Assembly (NCBI GenBank): GCA_036897095.1
Contig: JAYMSP010002838.1
Span: forward strand, 1-22,294
Length of the DNA: 22,294 nucleotides
Source of the DNA: Plantago elongata
Lineage: Eukaryota; Streptophyta; Magnoliopsida; Lamiales; Plantaginaceae
Reading direction: 5' to 3'
Shown here one piece after another: positions 22,243 through 22,294 of the stretch (position 1 is its first letter; every line of letters starts with the position of its first letter). Below the pieces are notes generated by a model, which did no database searches, was not told where the DNA came from, and was given only the letters and a program-made list of their open reading frames with translations. The position numbers and the translations under genes were made by a program.

Positions 22243-22294
22243 TGACTACTTGTTCAAGCTTCTTTTGATTGGAGATTCAGGCGTTGGAAAATCT
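22243..22294 (+). CDS. Rab GTPase (RABD/Rab1 type), P-loop exon, partial
   Basis: After a TTTTGCAG acceptor, the exon supplies the last base of a split codon and then 17 codons, DYLFKLLLIGDSGVGKS, before the window ends. GDSGVGKS is the G1/P-loop of Ras-like GTPases. A phenylalanine in DYLFKLLLIG favours plant RABD (Rab1/Ypt1, ER-to-Golgi transport) over RABE1, which has DYLIKLLLIG. The split codon fits a first exon ending in the Glu-Tyr that precedes DYLF in RABD proteins. That first exon was not found. Assignment beyond 'Rab' rests on few residues. Confidence 0.8.

Overview
This window is nuclear DNA from a flowering plant, most likely a core eudicot. The evidence is GT-AG introns splitting proteins that match plant-specific families, AT-rich introns and spacers, and plant-type mobile elements (a Stowaway MITE and a tRNA-derived SINE). 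I cannot name the genus. No bacterial-type operon, CRISPR array, rRNA or stand-alone tRNA gene was seen.

Layout, left to right. (1) 261-1487, minus: first coding exon of a large TRAF-like protein with two MATH domains visible; the gene runs off the left edge. (2) 3993-6158, plus: a complete four-exon R-SNARE of the VAMP711-713 group (221 aa). (3) 6159-9552: a long spacer holding a Stowaway MITE (7287-7529), a 20-bp tandem duplication and a minus-strand SINE (about 8904-9120). (4) 9636-10064, plus: a single-exon hybrid proline-rich protein with an eight-cysteine domain, with a TATA box and a poly(A) signal. (5) 11707-17500, plus: a ten-exon PX-domain coiled-coil protein of the EREX/EREL family (718 aa as assembled). 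(6) 18253-21565, minus: a six-exon adenine phosphoribosyltransferase (191 aa), convergent with the PX gene. (7) 22243-22294, plus: a RABD/Rab1-type GTPase exon cut by the right edge, inside whose upstream region lies a 23-bp perfect inverted repeat.

The exon models of the three complete multi-exon genes were checked by phase: each sums to a whole number of codons and gives a protein of the length expected for its family.

The main biological point is order. An R-SNARE of the vacuolar membrane, a PX-domain Rab5 effector and a Rab1-type GTPase lie within 18 kb. As I recall the Arabidopsis map, the VAMP/PX pair is adjacent there in two duplicated blocks (VAMP712 with EREL2, VAMP711 with EREL1), and a TRAF-like gene flanks the VAMP712 block. 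The window therefore looks like a conserved ancestral block into which the proline-rich protein gene and several mobile elements have been added. I see no convincing wholly new system; the best leads are this conserved trafficking block, competing splice acceptors in the PX gene, and the apparently missing first exon of the Rab gene.
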